From assembly GCA_033060915.1 (NCBI GenBank), contig CM065383.1, forward strand, positions 16,007,001 through 16,071,000: a stretch of DNA of 64,000 nt, read 5' to 3'. Below, in pieces: positions 60,334-64,000 of this stretch. The first letter of the stretch is position 1. Every line of letters begins with the position of its first letter. A program made the position numbers and the translations under genes. This stretch comes from Euryodendron excelsum. Its lineage: Eukaryota; Streptophyta; Magnoliopsida; Ericales; Pentaphylacaceae. A model generated the notes under the pieces. It was not told the DNA's origin and searched no databases. It saw nothing but the letters and a program-made list of their open reading frames with translations.

Positions 60334-63300
60334 ATGGCTGATTTAATTTGACAACGTCCCTACCTAACATATTTTGAAATTTTCATCATAGTGCATCCAC
60401 GTGTATATATATATACACACACACATATATGTAAAACCATTACAGGATATGAGAATTCTTTTTCTATGACGTGGGATATTTTATCTTTTTGGCTGGTCAA
60501 TCCAAAGTTGCAAGCGATAGCTAACGGGGACCCTATCCAATGTTGGGAGAACGGCACAAGAAACAAAAATGAAAACAATTTTTTTGATTCTTAGTACATG
60601 CATGTATGTTATATAGTACATTTAGAAAGATAGAAGGCGAGGCTAGACTTCTCTTATGTGAAGCTCCGTCCAAATGGCCATACGTGAACTTCATGAGTTA
60701 ATTTAAAACACAGAAATAGTCACTTCATATGCAGAAACAATACTCTGCAAACTTCTAACATTTATGAGTTTGTCTTTTGTCTTGTTTAATTAAAGTAATG
60801 AGATTGTCCCCGATCGGAATTGAAGTCCTCAATGCACAATTCTTATGATTATGAGGGCTTATGTGCGGAAGTCTTCAGCCCACAGGCGTGTGAAATGAGA
60901 TTTTGCCAAAAAGAAGAGAGCCCTCTGGCAATAGCAACGGCCAATACAATTGCTGAGAGCAAATCATTAGTTTGACCACGGTCCTGAGTAATGGTACTGT
61001 GTTACATTATATCATAATAATAAAATAATATGACACGATCGTTGCATCAAATATATTTTTTTGAATAAGTGAAGATCGCATTGTCAACTGTCAGTTGGCA
61101 TTTCTCTTTTTCTCTTTTCTTTTTTCTCGTATTTTTTTAAGTTATATTTGTATTAACTTTTTTCTTAATAAATTTAAATTTTAAACTTAGTATTAATTTT
61201 TTTTTCACAACAAAAATATATTTTATAACTTATTGATTATGATCGACCTATACATACACAGAAAAGCCTAATATCAACAGCTATTGATGATCAATTGCTA
61301 TCATAGGCATATCAATTGAATCCTAACAAGGGATGGGAGAATTAGACTGCCGTATCTAGTATCAACTGCAAAGTAACCAAATGTGAGTATTGCTTGAACA
61401 CAATCAAACCGTACTGAGAAGGAACATCTTAGGAAAATTCACCCTAGGAAACCCGCTAGATTCCGTACCTCTGTTTGTCCTTCCACCGCCCCTCCTCTCA
61501 CGTTCAAATGGTACGTTTTCATGCAGACAAACATCGCACCCGAGGGCATTTCCGTAATATCACCCAAGAATCCCCACGTACGTAAATTCATAAACACCCC
61601 CGCTTGTAACGCTCCAAATTTTTCTGGTGGGCTCCACTCCACGAGGCTGCAGGTGGAGCACCGACAGCAAGTAATGGAGCGCCAATAGTGATTAAGAAAT
61701 CTGAATTCGAATTTCAAATTTAAAAAAAAATCAAATCAATATTCAAAGGAGCCTCGTAAGTGAGGTCCTGTGGATTGGGCGTCAACCTGTCAGACTAGTC
61801 GTCCAGTACGAACGTACCACTTGAACGAACGTTTCTGGGGCGGCACTGAAAATGACTTTGGGTTGGAGCCGGCGGCTCAACATTTTACCCGGTAAAAGAA
61901 CCGTCCTCATTCGTAATCAGGAATACTTGTTTGGGCAGTCTTTGTTTTTCGTTTTTTATGTTTTCCAATTGAGCTCCTATTGACCGGAATGTCCCTATTT
62001 TTTACCAAATATTACGTTCAGTGTTTAGATTATTTATTTTCCAAGCTTCCTTGATTGCCCTTGGCTTTGTCAAAATAGTCCAGACTTATCCCAGAGGAAT
62101 GAATCATTTCAGTTGGGTTAGTTGACGACAAAAGCTGGCCCCATTTCTTGGTCCGTATCCACCTTTTTTGCCTCTTTGCTTACAAGTCATGGCCTGTCCC
62201 CAACTACGACCATCATGAAGGGCACTTCCGTAATTCAGTAGATAAAGTTCGTTTCCTTTTATATAGTACGTTGCTGGCCCAGGGAGGCGGGGCGGGTGGT
62301 TTGAATTTAGCCCGGCCCAGGTTGGCCAGGGCATGCAAAACAAACTTTTTTTTTATTCTTTTGCCTATTCTCTCAAAAAAAAAAAAAAAATGTTAACAGT
62401 TCTTGATTAGAATATAAGATAATTTGAGAGTTCATTCGTTCTTAAAGATGAATTTTATAATAAAAAAAATCGGAGCACAACGGCATAAATTTTGGTAAAT
62501 ATTTCACTGTTAAATTAAGAGAGTAGTCATGATTAAAGGATTTAAACTCGTAAATGAACTTCTTAACAGTTTGTTCAAGGAATGAAAAAAGAGGATGGTA
62601 TACTCAATCAATCACTCTTGAATTACTCTTATCTGTATTTTAGTATTCAAGACTCCAACTTAGGTTTTGGAGAGTTATTCGCCAGTATTACACCAGTGCC
62701 AAAGTTCTTGTTTATTACAAACCATCTTTCATTCAAACCATCAAGTTATGAGCATCATTATAAAATTTTAAGACACTAAATTTAAAAATGTTAAAAGATT
62801 TTTTATAGTAAGTCTAAAGAACTTTGTCACATTAATGCCACATTTGTCTAGCGAGATGGGATAAGAGCTAAGGAATCCAAGAACAATAAATCTTGGGATT
62901 ATAAAAGATGCTGAAGGTTATTAATAGTTTGGCCTCCAAACTCAAATCTTGGAATAGCTTATTCTGTCTTATGAAGTTTATTTGATCTGGTGTATACAGA
63001 ATAAAATATTATGTCTAAATGACTTATCCCAAACTCTATTTGTACAAGAAAGTTTGTGACAGTGGCATGTAAATCAGAAGAGGAAAGACCGAAAGAGGCT
63101 ATAGCACATAAATTGCAATCCATGCATGCAAAATTATTCATACAATCCAATGTCTCTTCTCTTCTCTCTCTCTCTTCTCTTACTAGGAGTTGTAAATATA
63201 TTTTGTAACATCAATAAACAGGACAAACATTAAGTGGTACTATCATGTCAATTACTGTAACTCAAATTTATAATTATTGTTATCTCATATTTAAAGTTTG

Positions 63301-64000
63301 GAGTTGGGATTCATGGAATACACAAATAAAAAAGGAAAAAATCACAACAAAATAAAGTAGTGTTATTTTTTCCCCAGCAAGTCGAATTCAGATTAAGTAG
63401 TCTTTCCGACAATAGAAAAGTAATTCCAAACATTTTTGAATAATTGACATAATGTACTGTGTCTACAAATAATTGATATCCTGGCTGCTTCTATTATGGG
63501 TTATCATCCACCCAACCTTGTCTAATCTATTTTTTTTCATCTAATATCTTAATAGTGTTTACACTTTTCCCCCTCCTTTTAGTTGGTCAAAAACAAAAAA
63601 AAATAATACTAATAATAGAAGGGTCAAGGGCAGACCTACACTAGGATCAAATGTCCTAACTTGCTTGAGTTATCAAAAATTTTTTTTAAATCTTAAATTT
63701 TTATGCATTTATAATATAAAATATTGGATTGCCCAGTTGAAATTTACAATTTTTTTTTATCTTATTCCTCCAAATTGAAATTTTTTTTGCTTTGACCCTC
63801 CTCGCTCAACAAAATTCCTTAGTTGATAAGGGTAACACTTATGATTTCATATACAAAAGTTTTGTTGTATTTTTGTTTTGGTGTATATGAAAGGTCTTTC
63901 AATATAAAAAAAAAAACTTTGTTATATTTTGCATGCTTTAGAAAAGTAGTCTTCATGTCAGAGAATTAGAATGAAAGGAGAAGGAGGAGCGGGAAACGGT
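60334..64000. other. Intergenic region at the right end
   Basis: No supported gene. A TA/CA microsatellite lies near 60405-60430, and short A or T runs occur (for example 62374-62390). The ORFs at 61439-61717 and 62104-62343 have no recognisable motif. The end may approach a gene lying beyond the window. Confidence 0.5.

Noticed and set aside
61439..61717. 92-codon minus-strand ORF near the right end
   Set aside because: Looks coding at first sight but matches nothing known and shows no splice or promoter support.

Overview
The window is nuclear DNA of a seed plant, most likely a woody core eudicot. It has spliced genes with GT-AG introns, AT-rich intergenic DNA, a TM6-type B-class floral MADS gene, a plant-type INO80-associated FHA protein, and many plant transposon families (MULE, hAT MITE, tRNA-derived SINE, LINE, Tat-type Ty3/gypsy, solo LTRs). 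No species can be named from the sequence alone.

There are three host genes, all on the + strand. (1) 7679-9544 is a seven-exon TM6/paleoAP3 MADS-box gene whose exons join to a 225-residue protein. (2) 13031-23772 is an eight-exon gene for a 913-residue microspherule-protein-1-like (MCRS1/EMB1967-type) protein with a C-terminal FHA domain. Its introns hold a hAT MITE, a SINE with a perfect 14-bp target-site duplication (TSD), another MITE-like element, a tandem duplication and several microsatellites. (3) 27255-28529 is a single-exon secreted leucine-rich-repeat protein without a kinase. They show no obvious functional link beyond being neighbours.

The left end (1-4700, minus strand) is a decayed Mutator-like transposase followed by a broken plant-mobile-domain (PMD) coding region that runs off the window. 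Behind it lies an AT-rich array of repeated blocks and a 57-bp C tract. Between the LRR gene and the right-hand retroelement (28530-36580) are a LINE remnant, a tRNA-Pro-like gene beside a 67-bp tandem duplication, and simple repeats.

The right-hand 24 kb (36581-60333) is one nested structure that can be unpacked base by base. A Tat-lineage Ty3/gypsy element (36586-60328; TSD GTAAT/GCAAT) of about 10.7 kb has been interrupted by four solo LTRs, each with its own 5-bp duplication. Two giant LTRs of one family (37022-41537, TSD CCACT; 50222-54476, TSD CATGA) sit in its 5' LTR and 3' UTR. A 2.2-kb LTR (47995-50173, TSD CTATA/CTGTA) lies in its minisatellite. A 2.1-kb LTR (57364-59482, TSD CCTTA) lies upstream of its 3' LTR. 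The Tat element has decayed gag-pol, an antisense ORF resembling the putative gypsy-type transposon domain, a palindrome-bearing minisatellite, and a duplicated polypurine-tract/LTR junction. The last 3.7 kb holds no gene that I can support.
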